47,828 nucleotides of DNA from assembly GCA_945870325.1 (NCBI GenBank), contig CAMBRQ010000020.1, positions 1 to 47,828 of the forward strand, given 5' to 3'. Of the stretch, positions 17,533 through 26,212 are shown piece after piece. Each line of letters opens with the position of its first letter. Position 1 is the stretch's first letter. Made by a program: the position numbers and the translations under genes. The DNA comes from an uncultured Dorea sp. (GTDB taxonomy: Bacteria; Bacillota; Clostridia; Lachnospirales; Lachnospiraceae). Under the pieces are notes generated by a model. The model had not been told where the DNA came from, did not search any database, and saw only the letters and a program-made list of their open reading frames with translations.

Positions 17533-17609
17533 CCCTTCCAAGGCATGCATCCCTCCCAACCAGCATAAGTTAATTACGAGAGTAAATATGATGATTCGGG
17601 GAATATCGA

Positions 17610-18761
17610 ATGAAAAGGCATACAATCGTACTATTTTTATGTGTCATAATTGCAGGACTTGGAATCTTGAACTACGGAGGGAATACAGTTCCAACGAATA
17701 GCATGGCAGTTGAAGAGACAGAGGAAGGGGAGGAATCGCAAGATTATATTAAGTGGGTGGAATTCAAAGTGACGTGTGATGCAATGAAGAAGGCTTATCA
17801 ATATGATCTGGATACATATCATAACGAGGTTCATCTGAACTGGGTTGATCTTCTGGCATATCTTGGGGCGAAATACGGCGGGGATTTTACACAGTATCAG
17901 GAGGCAGATATGGAGGAACTTGCCGGGACGCTGTCAGAGGGGGAGAAGGCAATGGAAGAATTGACGAAGGATATGCAGTATTATGCCTATTACCGGGAAG
18001 CCTATGGTGCGGTATTAGATGGTATGGTCGGTGAGTTCGCAGTTGAAACAGTTACGCAGCCCGTAGGTGAAAATGATGACGAAGCAGGAAAAGCTTCAAA
18101 GGAGGCAAAACAGACGGGAACACAGACCGTATGGAAGAATGTATATGGTTTGAAAGCGTTTCATCCAATTGCGAAAGGATTTCCCTATTCGGATTATGAT
18201 GATTTTGGCGTATCCAGAAGTTACGGGTATAAGAGGAATCATCTGGGACATGATATGATGGGGCAGGTAGGAACACCGGTGATTGCGGTTGAGTCGGGAT
18301 ATGTGGCAGAACTTGGCTGGAATCAGTATGGAGGATGGCGTATCGGAATCAATAGTTTTGACGGGAAGCGTTATTACTACTATGCACATCTCAGGCAGAA
18401 CCGTCCCTATGCGGAAGGACTGGAAAAAGGGGATATCATTCAGGCGGGAGATGTGATTGGGTATATAGGAAGAACCGGTTATAGTACAGAAGAGAATGTC
18501 AATAATATTGATGAATATCATCTGCATTTTGGATTGCAGTTGATCTTTGATGAATCACAGAGGGATGGTAATAATGAGATCTGGGTGAGTGGGTATGAAC
18601 TGGTGAAGTTCTTATATCAGCATCAGTCGGAGGTGGAACGTAATGATGATACCAAGGAGTGGACACGGATCTACCAGATTAAAGATCCATTTGTGAATGA
18701 GTATGCAAAAACACATAAGACCATAGACACATCTGAGGAAGAAGAAGGCAAGACAAAATGA
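17610..18761 (+). CDS. Secreted or membrane-anchored M23 family peptidase
   Basis: A 383-residue protein with an N-terminal signal or anchor (about residues 4-20, HTIVLFLCVIIAGLGIL). A mostly helical, acidic middle region of unknown fold (about 35-150) follows, with a low-complexity linker near 150-170. The C-terminal LytM/M23 zinc peptidase domain has ligands in KRNHLGHDMMG (about 209-219) and DEYHLHFGLQ (about 302-311), plus a YYYYAHL segment. Catalytic residues look complete, so an endopeptidase acting on peptidoglycan cross-bridges is likely. A sporulation role (SpoIIQ-like or SpoIVFA-like proteins also carry M23 domains) is possible but cannot be decided here. The ribosome site is weak (CGGGG). 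It begins 77 bases after element B. Confidence 0.85.
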   Translation: MKRHTIVLFLCVIIAGLGILNYGGNTVPTNSMAVEETEEGEESQDYIKWVEFKVTCDAMKKAYQYDLDTYHNEVHLNWVDLLAYLGAKYGGDFTQYQEADMEELAGTLSEGEKAMEELTKDMQYYAYYREAYGAVLDGMVGEFAVETVTQPVGENDDEAGKASKEAKQTGTQTVWKNVYGLKAFHPIAKGFPYSDYDDFGVSRSYGYKRNHLGHDMMGQVGTPVIAVESGYVAELGWNQYGGWRIGINSFDGKRYYYYAHLRQNRPYAEGLEKGDIIQAGDVIGYIGRTGYSTEENVNNIDEYHLHFGLQLIFDESQRDGNNEIWVSGYELVKFLYQHQSEVERNDDTKEWTRIYQIKDPFVNEYAKTHKTIDTSEEEEGKTK

Positions 18762-18796
18762 ATATTAGAGACAGATAGGCTTAGAGGCAGAGAGAA

Positions 18797-18822
18797 TCAG
18801 GGATAGAGCAATCTATCCCTGA
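18797..18822. terminator. Hairpin between convergent genes
   Basis: An 11-bp perfect stem TCAGGGATAGA (18797-18807) / TCTATCCCTGA (18812-18822) with a GCAA loop. Its right arm overlaps the last codons of the small minus-strand gene. There is no good T run on either strand, so it is only a possible terminator for the peptidase gene. Confidence 0.45.
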
Positions 18823-18992
18823 AACATATTTTCTACATAATTCTGCATTTCTTTACGGCTTTTCATCTGGCGGGAACCATCTACGATTCTCTGCTGTTCT
18901 TCAGGAGAGAGAGAAGCGAATTGTGTGAGGATATCGGTATGCTGTGCAAGAGACATAGTAAAGCCGATTGGAAATTCATCTTGAAACGTCAT
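18813..18992 (-). CDS. Small hypothetical protein, 59 residues
   Basis: Not recognised as a named family. The ATG at 18992 is chosen because GAGGTG lies about 9 bases upstream on the minus strand. An upstream in-frame start at 19043 would add 17 residues without a better site. The protein begins MTFQDEFPIGFTMSLAQH and contains an LSPEEQQRIVDGSRQM segment that looks amphipathic-helical. It is soluble, with no signal peptide or Cys, and resembles short Clostridia proteins that carry a single SPEEQ-type helix. It lies alone on the minus strand between two + strand genes. The clear ribosome site and balanced composition make it likely real. Confidence 0.65.
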   Translation of the reverse strand: MTFQDEFPIGFTMSLAQHTDILTQFASLSPEEQQRIVDGSRQMKSRKEMQNYVENMFQG

Positions 18993-19173
18993 GACATTAT
19001 CACCTCGGAGATATTGTGTGCTAAATGATGGATTTGTATACAATAAAATCAGAAAATATAATAAAAAGCAATAAATAGAATAACTATGTGTGCGGGAAGG
19101 GCTAGTTTATTTGGTCATATAATGTTAAGATATGAAGTATGATACAATGATAGATACATAAGAGAGAAAATGA

Positions 19174-20334
19174 GTGGTGTTACAAGAGATGAGACTTGAT
19201 GGAGCAAAACTACAAAAGAAGTTACGAGATTTTGTGAAAACATATCAATGGCAGACTTGTCTGTTCATAGTAATGGCGATTGTTGTTATCGTCACTTTTT
19301 GCAATGCCAGCCTCTATCCTTCGGAGATTGGCAAGGTGGTAAAAGTGCAGACGGAGCAAAGTGGGGATATGGTCAACTACAATTCGGAGATGGAGAATAT
19401 TTCCGAGCCGTATTATGTACAGAAGTTGACAATCAAGATTCTGAATGGGCAATATAAAGGAAAGAAGGTAACGGTATCTAATGAATTCGGATATTCCGAG
19501 GTAGATACGGAGCGGTATCAAAAAGGAGACAGAGTATTCCTCCGAATTAGCGGGGAGGAGCAGATATCATCTGTTAGTATTACTGGGGTGAAACGGGATC
19601 AGTATGCGATTTTGCTTGCTGTAATCCTTATATTCCTTGTGATTATTCTTGGAAAAGGCAGGGGAGTTCTGTCACTTTGTTCGATTGGTGTGAATATTGT
19701 GGTGTTCGTATATGGTCTGGTCCGCTATGAAGAAGGGGATGACTTGTTGAAGATCTGTGCGGTTATGATTGTGATTTTCACGGTCGGTACTTTGTTCCTG
19801 GTAAATGGAGTGAATAAGCGTTCATTAGTTGCAATTATATCAGCACTTGTTACGGTGGTGATTACAATGAGCATCTTCCTGCTGGCAATGAATTATGGGG
19901 AAGAGATTGATTATGCGGCGCTTGATTATATTGTGGGAAATCAGGAACTGGAGACAATATTTATTGCCAGCATTGCGATTGCAGGACTTGGAGCGATTAT
20001 GGATGTGTCGGTATCCATTGCGGCTGCACTGCAGGAACTGATAATGAGGAAGCCGGATATTACGTTTCGGGCACTTGTGCATTCCGGACGGGAGATTGGA
20101 TATGATATCATGGGTACTATGATGAATGTTCTGCTGTTCACATATATCTGCGGATTGATTCCACTTATGCTGATTAAGATGAAGAATGAAATCAGCCTGA
20201 TTACAATCATACGCCTTCAGATTCCTTTTGAGATATGCAGATTCTTAATTGGCAGTATTGGTATCGTGATGGCAATTCCGGTCAGTATAGGGATTGCGTC
20301 GATTGTAATGAAGATGGGGAGGAGAAGGGCATGA
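19174..20334 (+). CDS. YibE/F family multi-pass membrane protein
   Basis: A 386-residue YibE/F-like protein. After a short basic N-terminus comes one transmembrane helix (about 27-45), then an external domain (about 50-135: KVVKVQTEQSGDM, NGQYKGKKVTVSNEFG). At least six further helices follow (for example ILLAVILIFLVIILGKGRG and SLVAIISALVTVVITMSIFL). Conserved family segments are GLGAIMDVSVSIAAALQEL and GREIGYDIMGTMMNVLLF. The function is not established. The start is uncertain: GTG at 19174 is used, but ATG at 19189 (MRLDGAKLQKKL) is possible, and neither has a strong ribosome site. It overlaps the next gene by four bases (ATGA), so the two probably act as a pair. Confidence 0.85.
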   Translation: MVLQEMRLDGAKLQKKLRDFVKTYQWQTCLFIVMAIVVIVTFCNASLYPSEIGKVVKVQTEQSGDMVNYNSEMENISEPYYVQKLTIKILNGQYKGKKVTVSNEFGYSEVDTERYQKGDRVFLRISGEEQISSVSITGVKRDQYAILLAVILIFLVIILGKGRGVLSLCSIGVNIVVFVYGLVRYEEGDDLLKICAVMIVIFTVGTLFLVNGVNKRSLVAIISALVTVVITMSIFLLAMNYGEEIDYAALDYIVGNQELETIFIASIAIAGLGAIMDVSVSIAAALQELIMRKPDITFRALVHSGREIGYDIMGTMMNVLLFTYICGLIPLMLIKMKNEISLITIIRLQIPFEICRFLIGSIGIVMAIPVSIGIASIVMKMGRRRA

Positions 20335-21080
20335 TATTCATATTAGCGGTTGTATTTTTCCTCCTATTATTGCTGGTTGGAGGAGAGAGGGGAGCAGTGT
20401 CTCTGATCGCCTTGATGGGAAATATCCTGGTATTTATAGCGGCAGTGATTGCCATGTCTATAGGACTGCCCGTAATTCTCATCACAATCCTTGCGAGTAT
20501 AGGAGTGAATAGTATTACGATTCTCTATCAGAACGGAACGAATAAAAAATCCGCGGCGGCTTTAATCTCTGTGGGAATCGTGATGGCGCTTTTGATGTGT
20601 CTGGTGATCTGGATCGGGGGACGGATGCATATTGGCGGATTGAATGAGATTGAACTGAATAGTGATCTGTCATTATATTATTCATTTGCTATTCGTGTGA
20701 ATATGCGCAAGGTATGCATTGCTATGATTATGATCGGACTGTTAGGTGCGGTTATGGATACTGCAGTGGCAATCTCTTCGTCGCTTTATGAAGTATATGA
20801 ACATAAGCCGGAATTAACGGTATCAGAATTGTTCCATTCCGGCATTACGGTAGGAAAGGATGTGCTTGCCACAACTTTAAATACATTATATTTTGCGTAT
20901 ATTGGAGAGGCACTGATGCTTCTTTTATATCTGAGAGAATATCAGTATTCACTGGTGTCTATTCTGAATTCCAAGGCATTTCTACAGGAATTCACATGTA
21001 TCATGGTAAGTGCGATTGGATGTGTGCTTATTATTCCAATCAGCGCCCAGGTGACGGCAAAACTACTAAAAGAATGGTAA
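20331..21080 (+). CDS. Second YibE/F family membrane protein
   Basis: A 249-residue protein made almost entirely of hydrophobic helices (about seven). It corresponds to the membrane part of the preceding protein: it has GLLGAVMDTAVAISSSLYE and HSGITVGKDVLATTLNTL, parallel to the GAIMDVSVSIAAALQE and HSGREIGYDIMGTMMN segments upstream. It lacks the external domain. The ATG at 20331 overlaps the previous stop and is preceded by GGAGAAGGG. An upstream in-frame ATG at 20235 lies inside the previous gene and is rejected. The two proteins look like a split or duplicated pair that may form a complex. Substrate unknown. Confidence 0.85.
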   Translation: MIFILAVVFFLLLLLVGGERGAVSLIALMGNILVFIAAVIAMSIGLPVILITILASIGVNSITILYQNGTNKKSAAALISVGIVMALLMCLVIWIGGRMHIGGLNEIELNSDLSLYYSFAIRVNMRKVCIAMIMIGLLGAVMDTAVAISSSLYEVYEHKPELTVSELFHSGITVGKDVLATTLNTLYFAYIGEALMLLLYLREYQYSLVSILNSKAFLQEFTCIMVSAIGCVLIIPISAQVTAKLLKEW

Positions 21081-21111
21081 ATGACAATATATAAGAGAAA
21101 GAAGGGATTGT

Positions 21112-21894
21112 ATGATTAATTATTCTGAGGACAAGGACAGACAGTATCATATTCAAGTGGCACGAGGAGAGATTGGAAGATATGTACTCTTGCCGGGAGA
21201 TCCTAAGCGATGTGAGAAGATTGCGGCGCATTTTGATGAGCCGAGACTGGTTGCGGACAGCCGGGAATATGTGACTTATACGGGGTATCTTGACGGAGAG
21301 ATGGTAAGTGTCACTTCTACGGGGATTGGAGGACCTTCCGCATCCATTGCCATGGAAGAACTGGTAAGAGTCGGTGCGGATACATTTATCCGGGTCGGAA
21401 CGAGCGGAGGTATGGCGCTGGATGTCAAGAGTGGAGATGTGGTGATTGCTTCAGGAGCAATCCGTATGGAAGGTACCAGCAAAGAGTATGCGCCGATTGA
21501 GTATCCGGCTGTAGCGGATATCTGGGTGACCAATGCACTGATACAGGCAGCAAGAAAATTAGGTCAGGACTACCATGTGGGAGTGGTGCAGTGCAAGGAT
21601 GCTTTTTACGGGCAGCATTCGCCGGAGACGAAGCCGGTAGGGTATGAACTGATGAATAAATGGGATGCATGGGTCAAATGCGGCTGTCTTGCATCAGAGA
21701 TGGAATCAGCGGCACTTTATATCGTAGGCAGTTGCCTGCGGGTGAGAGTTGGCACAGTGCTTCTGGTGATGGCGAATCAAGAGCGGGCGAAACAGAATCT
21801 GCCGAATCCGGTGGTGCATAATGTGGAAGCGCCGATTGAGACGGCGATAGAAGCATTGCGGATTTTAATTCGGGAGGACCGCAAGAATCGATAG
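21112..21894 (+). CDS. udp: Nucleoside (uridine) phosphorylase
   Basis: A 260-residue member of the PNP/UDP family, which cleaves nucleosides with phosphate to base plus ribose-1-phosphate. Motifs are [14 protein letters not shown] (phosphate-binding GDP loop), [28 protein letters not shown] and [10 protein letters not shown] (ribose-binding EMES). The size and the [11 protein letters not shown] segment favour uridine phosphorylase over purine nucleoside phosphorylase. It is followed by deoC and cdd, which makes a pyrimidine (deoxy)nucleoside salvage cluster: cytidine to uridine to uracil plus sugar phosphate, with deoxyribose-phosphate cleaved by DeoC. AGAAAGAAGGG precedes the ATG. Confidence 0.88.
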   Translation: MINYSEDKDRQYHIQVARGEIGRYVLLPGDPKRCEKIAAHFDEPRLVADSREYVTYTGYLDGEMVSVTSTGIGGPSASIAMEELVRVGADTFIRVGTSGGMALDVKSGDVVIASGAIRMEGTSKEYAPIEYPAVADIWVTNALIQAARKLGQDYHVGVVQCKDAFYGQHSPETKPVGYELMNKWDAWVKCGCLASEMESAALYIVGSCLRVRVGTVLLVMANQERAKQNLPNPVVHNVEAPIETAIEALRILIREDRKNR

Positions 21895-21956
21895 GGATTG
21901 GGCAGAGAATAACAGGATGATCAAGATAGATGGGATATGGAAAAGGAGTTAGAAAT

Positions 21957-22613
21957 ATGGAGTTACAGGAGATATTAAAACGGGTAGACCATACCCTGCT
22001 TGCACAGACGGCAACATGGGAAGAGATTAAGACGTTATGTGATGATGCAGTTGCATATCATACTGCATCTGTATGCATTCCGCCGTCTTATGTGAAGCAG
22101 GCAAAAGAATATGTGGGAGATAAGATGGCAGTCTGTACGGTGATAGGATTTCCCAATGGATATCATACAACGGCAGCGAAGGTATTCGAAGCGGCAGATG
22201 CTATAGATAGCGGTGCGGATGAGATTGACATGGTGATTAATATCGGATGGGTTAAGGATGGAAGATATGACCTGGTGGAGCAGGAGATCAGGTCTGTAAA
22301 AGAAGTGGCAGGAGATAAGATCCTGAAGGTGATTATCGAGACTTGCCTTCTGACGGAGGAGGAGAAGATCCGTATGTGCGAGGTGGTGACGGCGGCGCAG
22401 GCTGACTTTATCAAGACCTCTACGGGATTCTCGAAAGGAGGAGCAACCTTCGAGGATGTGGAACTTTTTGCAAAGTATGTAGGCGAAGGTGTGCAGATGA
22501 AAGCGGCAGGAGGCATCAGTTCGCTTGAGGACGCAGAGAATTTTCTGGAATTAGGGGCTTCACGCCTTGGAACCAGCCGGATTGTCAAGATAGCGAAACA
22601 GAGATCGTGTTGA
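21957..22613 (+). CDS. deoC: Deoxyribose-phosphate aldolase
   Basis: A 218-residue class I aldolase that splits 2-deoxyribose-5-phosphate into acetaldehyde and glyceraldehyde-3-phosphate. Conserved segments: [10 protein letters not shown] at the N-terminus, [33 protein letters not shown], the catalytic KVIIETCLL (Lys-Ile-Ile-Glu-Thr), and the second Lys in [14 protein letters not shown]. The start at 21957 has AGGAG nine bases upstream. An earlier in-frame ATG at 21930 is not supported. The middle gene of the salvage cluster. The last residues (KIAKQRSC) are slightly short of some homologues but past the barrel. Confidence 0.96.
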   Translation: MELQEILKRVDHTLLAQTATWEEIKTLCDDAVAYHTASVCIPPSYVKQAKEYVGDKMAVCTVIGFPNGYHTTAAKVFEAADAIDSGADEIDMVINIGWVKDGRYDLVEQEIRSVKEVAGDKILKVIIETCLLTEEEKIRMCEVVTAAQADFIKTSTGFSKGGATFEDVELFAKYVGEGVQMKAAGGISSLEDAENFLELGASRLGTSRIVKIAKQRSC

Positions 22614-22666
22614 AGATGGATGGCATGTTTATTTGAATAGTATGTCTGCTTAAATGGAGGAAAAGT

Positions 22667-23095
22667 ATGGAAGAAAATATGATAAGAAGTATGATCCGTT
22701 TGGCAATGGATACGCTTCAATTCTCTTATGTTCCGTATTCCGGATTTAGAGTGGCGGCATCGCTGCTGACTGCGAACGGCAAACTATATACAGGGTGCAA
22801 TATAGAGAATGCGGCTTACAGCCCGGGGAATTGTGCGGAGAGAACTGCCATATTCAAAGCGGTCAGTGAAGGAGAGAGGGATTTTGCGGCAATCTGTATT
22901 GTAAATGAGAATACAGATGGACAGCACGATATCTGTCCGCCTTGCGGTATGTGCCGGCAGGTAATGATGGAATTCTGTGTTCCGGAGGAATTCCTGATTA
23001 TATTGGCGAAAAGTGAATCGTGTTATGAGATTCATACACTTGGGGAACTTCTTCCCATGGGATTTGGACCAGGGAATCTGAAGGGAAAAAAGTAG
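22667..23095 (+). CDS. cdd: Cytidine deaminase
   Basis: A 142-residue small tetrameric-type cytidine deaminase that converts (deoxy)cytidine to (deoxy)uridine. The zinc site has NCAERTAIF (Cys ligand plus catalytic Glu) and PPCGMCRQV (two Cys ligands), the CCC arrangement of the short Firmicutes enzymes. PYSGFRVAASLL and GCNIENAAYSPGNC form the substrate pocket. It feeds uridine to the phosphorylase two genes upstream. GGAGG lies before the ATG. Confidence 0.95.
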   Translation: MEENMIRSMIRLAMDTLQFSYVPYSGFRVAASLLTANGKLYTGCNIENAAYSPGNCAERTAIFKAVSEGERDFAAICIVNENTDGQHDICPPCGMCRQVMMEFCVPEEFLIILAKSESCYEIHTLGELLPMGFGPGNLKGKK

Positions 23096-23156
23096 CAATT
23101 TTTGCATAAATTCTACATTGTTTGACATAGAATATACAATTTAGCAAATTAAAGTC

Positions 23157-23185
23157 TTGAAACATACATTAAAATAGGATATTAT
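23157..23185 (+). promoter_or_regulatory. Promoter for leuB
   Basis: -35 TTGAAA (23157-23162), a 17-base spacer and -10 TATTAT (23180-23185). The start site would be about 45 bases before the leuB ATG, too short a leader for a T-box or leader-peptide attenuator. Confidence 0.6.
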
Positions 23186-23235
23186 AGGTGTTAAAGATTT
23201 TTTATCTTATTGTCTTATTAGGAAGGAAGAGGATT

Positions 23236-24318
23236 ATGAATCTGAAAATTGGAGTGATTAAAGGGGATGGAATCGGTCCGGAGATCGTAACAGAGGCTAT
23301 GAAGGTACTGGATAAGGTCGCAGAAACTTACGGACATACCTGTGATTATACGCAGCTTTTGATGGGTGGCGCGTCTATTGACGTACACGGAGTTCCGCTT
23401 ACCGATGAGACGGTGGCAGAGGCAAAAGCGTGTGATGCGGTTCTGATGGGATCAATTGGAGGAGATGCCAAGACATCTCCGTGGTATCAGTTAGAGCCAT
23501 CTAAGAGACCAGAGGCAGGGCTGCTTAGGATTCGTAAGGAACTGAATCTTTTTGCCAATTTGCGTCCGGCGATTCTATATGACGAATTAAAAGGGGCATG
23601 TCCGCTGAAAGAAGAGATTACAGAGGGCGGCTTTGATATGATGATCATGAGAGAACTGACGGGTGGTCTGTATTTCGGGGAGAGAAAGACCATAGAAGAA
23701 GATGGCGTTATGACAGCCTATGATTCTCTTACATACAATGAGAATGAGATCCGCAGAATTGCAAAGCGCGGATTCGATATCGCTATGAAGCGCAGAAAGA
23801 AAGTAACGAGCGTTGATAAGGCGAATGTATTAGATTCCTCCAGACTTTGGAGAAAAGTTGTAGAAGAAGTCGCAGCAGAGTATCCGGAAGTAACACTGGA
23901 ACATATGCTGGTTGATAACTGTGCAATGCAGTTGGTAAAAGATCCCAAGCAGTTCGATGTCATCCTGACAGAGAATATGTTCGGTGATATTCTGTCTGAC
24001 GAGGCAAGCATGGTAACCGGCTCGATAGGAATGCTGGCAAGTGCAAGCCTTAACGAGACCAAGTTCGGTCTCTACGAGCCAAGCGGCGGTTCTGCGCCGG
24101 ATATCGCAGGAAAAGGTATTGCGAATCCGATTGCAACCATTCTTTCGGCGGCTATGATGTTAAGATTCAGTTTTGATTTGGATAAAGAAGCTGATGCTAT
24201 TGAGGCAGCGGTAGCAAAAGTACTGGAAGAAGGCTATCGGACCATCGATATTATGTCAGAAGGAAAGAAGCAGATTGGTACTTGTGAGATGGGAGATCTG
24301 ATTGCAAGTTTCATCTAG
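23236..24318 (+). CDS. leuB: 3-isopropylmalate dehydrogenase
   Basis: A 360-residue NAD-dependent decarboxylating dehydrogenase of leucine synthesis. Motifs: [11 protein letters not shown] at the N-terminus, [17 protein letters not shown] (substrate-binding arginines), [13 protein letters not shown], and the metal/NAD region [18 protein letters not shown] with [12 protein letters not shown] before it. LeuB rather than isocitrate or tartrate dehydrogenase is favoured by the LRIRKEL segment and by the adjacent ilvD and ilvB. The ATG at 23236 follows GGAAGGAAGAGG. The open frame upstream to 23188 is AT-rich and non-conserved. leuA, leuC and leuD are not in the window. Confidence 0.95.
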   Translation: MNLKIGVIKGDGIGPEIVTEAMKVLDKVAETYGHTCDYTQLLMGGASIDVHGVPLTDETVAEAKACDAVLMGSIGGDAKTSPWYQLEPSKRPEAGLLRIRKELNLFANLRPAILYDELKGACPLKEEITEGGFDMMIMRELTGGLYFGERKTIEEDGVMTAYDSLTYNENEIRRIAKRGFDIAMKRRKKVTSVDKANVLDSSRLWRKVVEEVAAEYPEVTLEHMLVDNCAMQLVKDPKQFDVILTENMFGDILSDEASMVTGSIGMLASASLNETKFGLYEPSGGSAPDIAGKGIANPIATILSAAMMLRFSFDLDKEADAIEAAVAKVLEEGYRTIDIMSEGKKQIGTCEMGDLIASFI

Positions 24319-24338
24319 TTTCTTGATTAAAAATAATC

Positions 24339-24438
24339 GGGTACAGGACATATGCTAAAAGGGTACAGGGCATATGTCAAAAAGGTACACCACAAATGTC
24401 AATTTGGGACGTAGTAAAATGCACTTTTACTACGTCCC
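24339..24438. repeat. Three 22-bp tandem units ending in a 14-bp hairpin before ilvD
   Basis: Units starting GGGTACAGGACATATG (24339), GGGTACAGGGCATATG (24361) and AGGTACACCACAAATG (24383) are 22 bases apart. They lead into a perfect hairpin, GGGACGTAGTAAAA (24406-24419) with TTTTACTACGTCCC (24425-24438), loop TGCAC. The hairpin ends two bases before the GGAGG ribosome site of ilvD. Same layout as 13195-13270, though the hairpin sequence is different. Confidence 0.85.
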
Positions 24439-24451
24439 CAGGAGGTAAAAT

Positions 24452-26122
24452 ATGAGAAGTGATACAGTTACAAAAGGAAAACAGCAGGCTCCTCACCGTT
24501 CGTTATTCAACGCGCTGGGGCTTACACCAGAAGAGATGGAGAGACCTCTCGTAGGTATTGTCAGCTCTTATAATGAGATTGTTCCAGGACATATGAACCT
24601 GGATAAGATTGTAAATGCAGTAAAACAGGGGGTTGCCATGGCAGGTGGAACTCCAATCGTATTTCCGGCAATCGCAGTCTGTGACGGTATTGCCATGGGA
24701 CACATTGGTATGAAATACTCTCTGGTGACCAGAGACCTGATTGCAGATTCTACAGAGGCTATGGCTATGGCTCATCAGTTCGATGCGCTGGTTATGGTGC
24801 CGAACTGTGATAAGAACGTTCCGGGACTTTTGATGGCGGCAGCAAGAATCAATGTTCCGACCATTTTCGTCAGCGGCGGTCCGATGCTTGCAGGTCATGT
24901 GAAAGGCAAGAAGACCAGCCTTTCCAGTATGTTCGAGGCAGTAGGTGCGAATGCGGCAGGATTGATTACGGATGATGACTTATGTGAATTCGAGAACAAG
25001 ACATGTCCAACTTGTGGTTCCTGCTCTGGTATGTATACCGCTAACAGCATGAACTGTCTGACAGAAGTATTAGGCATGGGGCTTGGCGGCAACGGAACGA
25101 TTCCGGCAGTATATTCTGAGAGAATCCGTCTGGCAAAACATGCTGGTATGAAGGTTATGGAATTATGGGAGAAGAATATTCGTCCAAGAGATATTATGAC
25201 TGAGAATGCAATCCTGAACGCATTAACCGTTGATATGGCGCTTGGATGCTCTACCAACAGTATGCTGCATCTTCCGGCAATCGCGCATGAAGTAGGCATG
25301 GATTTTGAGATTGATTTTGCAAATGGAATCAGTGAGAAGACTCCGAATCTCTGCCATCTTGCCCCGGCAGGTCCAACTTACATGGAAGACTTGAACGAAG
25401 CAGGCGGTGTATATGCGGTTATGGCTGAGTTGAATAAGAAGGGTCTGATTCATACAGAGTGTATGACGGTAACTGGTAAGACGGTTGGAGAGAATATCAA
25501 GAATGCAGTGAATAAAGATCCTGAGGTGATTCGTCCAATCGAGAATCCATATACACCAACCGGTGGCCTTGCTGTATTAAAAGGCAACCTTGCACCGGAC
25601 GGAAGTGTTGTAAAACGTTCCGCAGTCGTAGAAGAGATGCTGGTACATGAAGGACCTGCAAGAGTGTTCGACTGTGAAGAGGATGCCATTGATGCAATCA
25701 AAGGCGGTAAGATTGTAGCAGGTGATGTTGTAGTCATCCGCTATGAGGGACCAAAGGGTGGTCCAGGTATGAGAGAGATGCTGAATCCAACTTCCGCGAT
25801 TGCGGGAATGGGACTTGGCTCCAGTGTTGCTCTGATTACAGATGGTCGTTTCAGCGGAGCATCCAGAGGTGCTTCGATCGGTCACGTATCACCGGAAGCA
25901 GCAGTTGGCGGACCGATTGCATTGGTTGAAGAGGGAGATATCATTAAGATTGACATCCCGAACCTGAAATTAGAGTTAGACGTATCTGAGGAAGAACTTG
26001 CAAAGAGAAGAGAAGCATGGACAGAAAGAGAGCCGAAGGTAACAACCGGATATCTTGCGAGATACGCATCTATGGTAACTTCCGGAAATCGTGGGGCGAT
26101 ACTGGAAGTTCCGAAGAATTAA
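24452..26122 (+). CDS. ilvD: Dihydroxy-acid dehydratase
   Basis: A 556-residue Fe-S dehydratase of isoleucine/valine (and via valine, leucine and pantothenate) synthesis. Iron-sulfur ligands sit in NCDKNVPG (around residue 115) and [20 protein letters not shown] (around residue 185). The Mg/substrate part includes [13 protein letters not shown], and the C-terminal region has [21 protein letters not shown]. The length is typical. GGAGG is eight bases before the ATG and immediately after the 14-bp hairpin of the upstream repeat, so folding there could affect translation. Confidence 0.97.
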   Translation: MRSDTVTKGKQQAPHRSLFNALGLTPEEMERPLVGIVSSYNEIVPGHMNLDKIVNAVKQGVAMAGGTPIVFPAIAVCDGIAMGHIGMKYSLVTRDLIADSTEAMAMAHQFDALVMVPNCDKNVPGLLMAAARINVPTIFVSGGPMLAGHVKGKKTSLSSMFEAVGANAAGLITDDDLCEFENKTCPTCGSCSGMYTANSMNCLTEVLGMGLGGNGTIPAVYSERIRLAKHAGMKVMELWEKNIRPRDIMTENAILNALTVDMALGCSTNSMLHLPAIAHEVGMDFEIDFANGISEKTPNLCHLAPAGPTYMEDLNEAGGVYAVMAELNKKGLIHTECMTVTGKTVGENIKNAVNKDPEVIRPIENPYTPTGGLAVLKGNLAPDGSVVKRSAVVEEMLVHEGPARVFDCEEDAIDAIKGGKIVAGDVVVIRYEGPKGGPGMREMLNPTSAIAGMGLGSSVALITDGRFSGASRGASIGHVSPEAAVGGPIALVEEGDIIKIDIPNLKLELDVSEEELAKRREAWTEREPKVTTGYLARYASMVTSGNRGAILEVPKN

Positions 26123-26212
26123 TTAAGAAGTATGAAGGCATCGCAGCCGCTTGCGGCTATGATGTAATATGAATTACAGAAGTACTCTAGATAGAACAGG
26201 AGAATATTAGGT

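Larger units (their letters stand above)
16536..17609. other. Gene-free 1.07-kb region holding two inverted copies of a structured element
   Basis: No convincing coding sequence lies between pflA and the M23 peptidase gene. Frames open here are short, lack good ribosome sites and run through the inverted repeats. The content is element A (16539-16863, + sense), a 347-base middle segment with its own palindrome, element B (17211-17532, minus sense) and about 77 AT-rich bases before the peptidase gene. Sequence similarity between the two elements seems to continue weakly past their paired ends towards the middle (G-rich stretch after ATTCC in both). Confidence 0.8.

Noticed and set aside
23096-23235. 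T-box or leader-peptide attenuator before leuB
   Set aside because: The promoter at 23157-23185 leaves a leader of about 45 bases with no T-box sequence (AGGGTGGNACCGCG type), no leucine-rich small frame and no terminator.
26133-26167. Small palindrome (AGCCGC-TT-GCGGCT with CATC/GATG flanks) between ilvD and ilvB
   Set aside because: Too short a loop and no T run; it may be a weak pause or chance and was not called a terminator.
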